A stretch of DNA of 6,288 bases from JBGSOW01 sp041738875 (GTDB lineage: Bacteria > Patescibacteriota > Dojkabacteria > CALFHW01), in NCBI GenBank assembly GCA_041738875.1, contig JBGSOW010000066.1:1-6288 (forward strand). Reading direction: 5' to 3'. Shown here piece by piece: positions 5,778-6,288 of the stretch. The translations under genes and the position numbers were made by a program. Below the pieces are notes generated by a model. That model did not search any database and was not told where the DNA came from. It saw nothing but the letters and a program-made list of their open reading frames with translations. Every line of letters begins with the position of its first letter. Within the stretch, counting starts at the first letter, position 1.

Positions 5778-6288
5778 CTAATATTCCACAAATTATGTCA
5801 TTAATGCCTGATTTTAGGCAAATTGACGCCGAAAAATCGATAATTGACATAAATAAAGAGATAATTGAACTAGAAAAAGCAACTCTAGAGACCGGATATT
5901 GGGATAATCACGAAATAGCAAAAAATAACAGCATGCGAATTGGCGCATTAAAGAAAGAAGTAGCAGAGCTACAAAAGGCTAGCGAACTTATGGCGGACCT
6001 CGAATTTATGGAAAAAGAGATTACAAATGGAGAAGTTGCATACACTGATGATTACACTAAAAATTTCGCAGAATGCAAAAAAGTAATTGCTGAACTGCGG
6101 GTACGCAAATTTTTGAACGGTAAATTCGATAGATCTTCTGCAATTATAAGTATATTCGCAGGTCAAGGTGGCACTGAGGCAAATGACTGGGCAGAAATAC
6201 TTACTCGAATGTACCTAAGGTACTTTAGTTCGAACAATTGGGAGTTTGAGGAAATCATGAAAACTCCAGGCACTGAAGTTGGCATAAG
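5768..6288 (+). CDS. prfB: Peptide chain release factor 2 (RF2), 5' part
   Basis: The gene runs off the right edge after 173 codons. RF2 recognises UGA and UAA and triggers peptide release in the ribosome. Present here are the N-terminal helical domain (about residues 17-115, with GYWDN at 43-47) and the RF signature FAGQGGTEANDWAEILTRMY (130-149), whose DWAE-RMYLR form points to RF2 rather than RF1. The SPF-type anticodon and GGQ motifs lie beyond the window. Start options in frame are GTG 5765, ATG 5768, ATG 5795 and ATG 5804. ATG 5768 is chosen because it lies next to the predicted transcription start; GTG 5765 is nearly as good. There is no Shine-Dalgarno sequence and no in-frame TGA needing a +1 shift, so the frameshift autoregulation of many prfB genes is absent. 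The N terminus before the GYWDN block is a few residues shorter than in E. coli. Confidence 0.93.
   Translation, partial: MDSTNIPQIMSLMPDFRQIDAEKSIIDINKEIIELEKATLETGYWDNHEIAKNNSMRIGALKKEVAELQKASELMADLEFMEKEITNGEVAYTDDYTKNFAECKKVIAELRVRKFLNGKFDRSSAIISIFAGQGGTEANDWAEILTRMYLRYFSSNNWEFEEIMKTPGTEVGI

Noticed and set aside
5806..5814. GCC TGA in the frame preceding prfB as a possible RF2 frameshift site
   Set aside because: That frame is closed by TAA at 5779-5781 and has no start codon between there and the TGA, so nothing could be translated into the shift.
5743..5850. A 36-residue N-terminal extension of S20 starting at ATG 5848-5850
   Set aside because: The extension does not resemble S20, would overlap the start of prfB and would run through the consensus promoter; MANTSSA at 5742 is the family-typical start.
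1..6288. A hidden defence, mobile or biosynthetic system
   Set aside because: All space is taken by core genes with short gaps; no repeats with spacers, terminal inverted repeats, integrase, toxin pair or structured RNA leader was seen on either strand.

Overview
This is a compact, AT-rich bacterial chromosome segment made entirely of housekeeping genes. No mobile element, CRISPR array, RNA gene or defence locus is visible. Small gene gaps, overlapping genes, the near absence of Shine-Dalgarno sequences, several non-canonical versions of core enzymes and a Gram-positive-type MurT/GatD peptidoglycan amidation gene together suggest a reduced-genome lineage such as the Candidate Phyla Radiation (Patescibacteria). 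That placement is an inference and no phylum can be named from this window. TGA is used as a stop (rpsT) and does not occur inside the reading frames, so there is no sign of a TGA-reassigned code.

Left part (1-4822, + strand): the last codons of an upstream gene, possibly murT, are followed by gatD (amidation of lipid II), rsmA/ksgA (16S rRNA A1518/A1519 dimethylation), tgt (tRNA guanine transglycosylase homologue) and uvrB (nucleotide excision repair helicase). rsmA-tgt-uvrB form a tight cluster in which each gene overlaps the next (11 and 14 bp), so they are almost certainly co-transcribed and translationally coupled. gatD sits 39 bp upstream of rsmA and may belong to the same unit.

Right part (4861-6288): a four-helix membrane protein of unknown function and rpsT (ribosomal protein S20) lie on the minus strand, converging with uvrB. 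They diverge from prfB (release factor 2), which runs off the right edge. The rpsT and prfB starts are only about 25 bp apart. They share a perfect 10-bp palindrome, ATTATATAAT, that holds a consensus -10 box on each strand, placed so that both mRNAs would begin at or next to their start codons (leaderless).

Most notable points: (1) the Tgt homologue keeps the catalytic aspartates but has lost all four structural zinc ligands and has altered base-pocket residues; (2) the rpsT/prfB bidirectional promoter appears leaderless; (3) RsmA has SLAY in place of the catalytic NLPY motif; (4) UvrB carries two in-frame insertions flanking the conserved RPTGLLDP segment. No clearly new multi-gene system is present. 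The unusual biology is in the divergence of core translation and repair proteins and in how translation starts.
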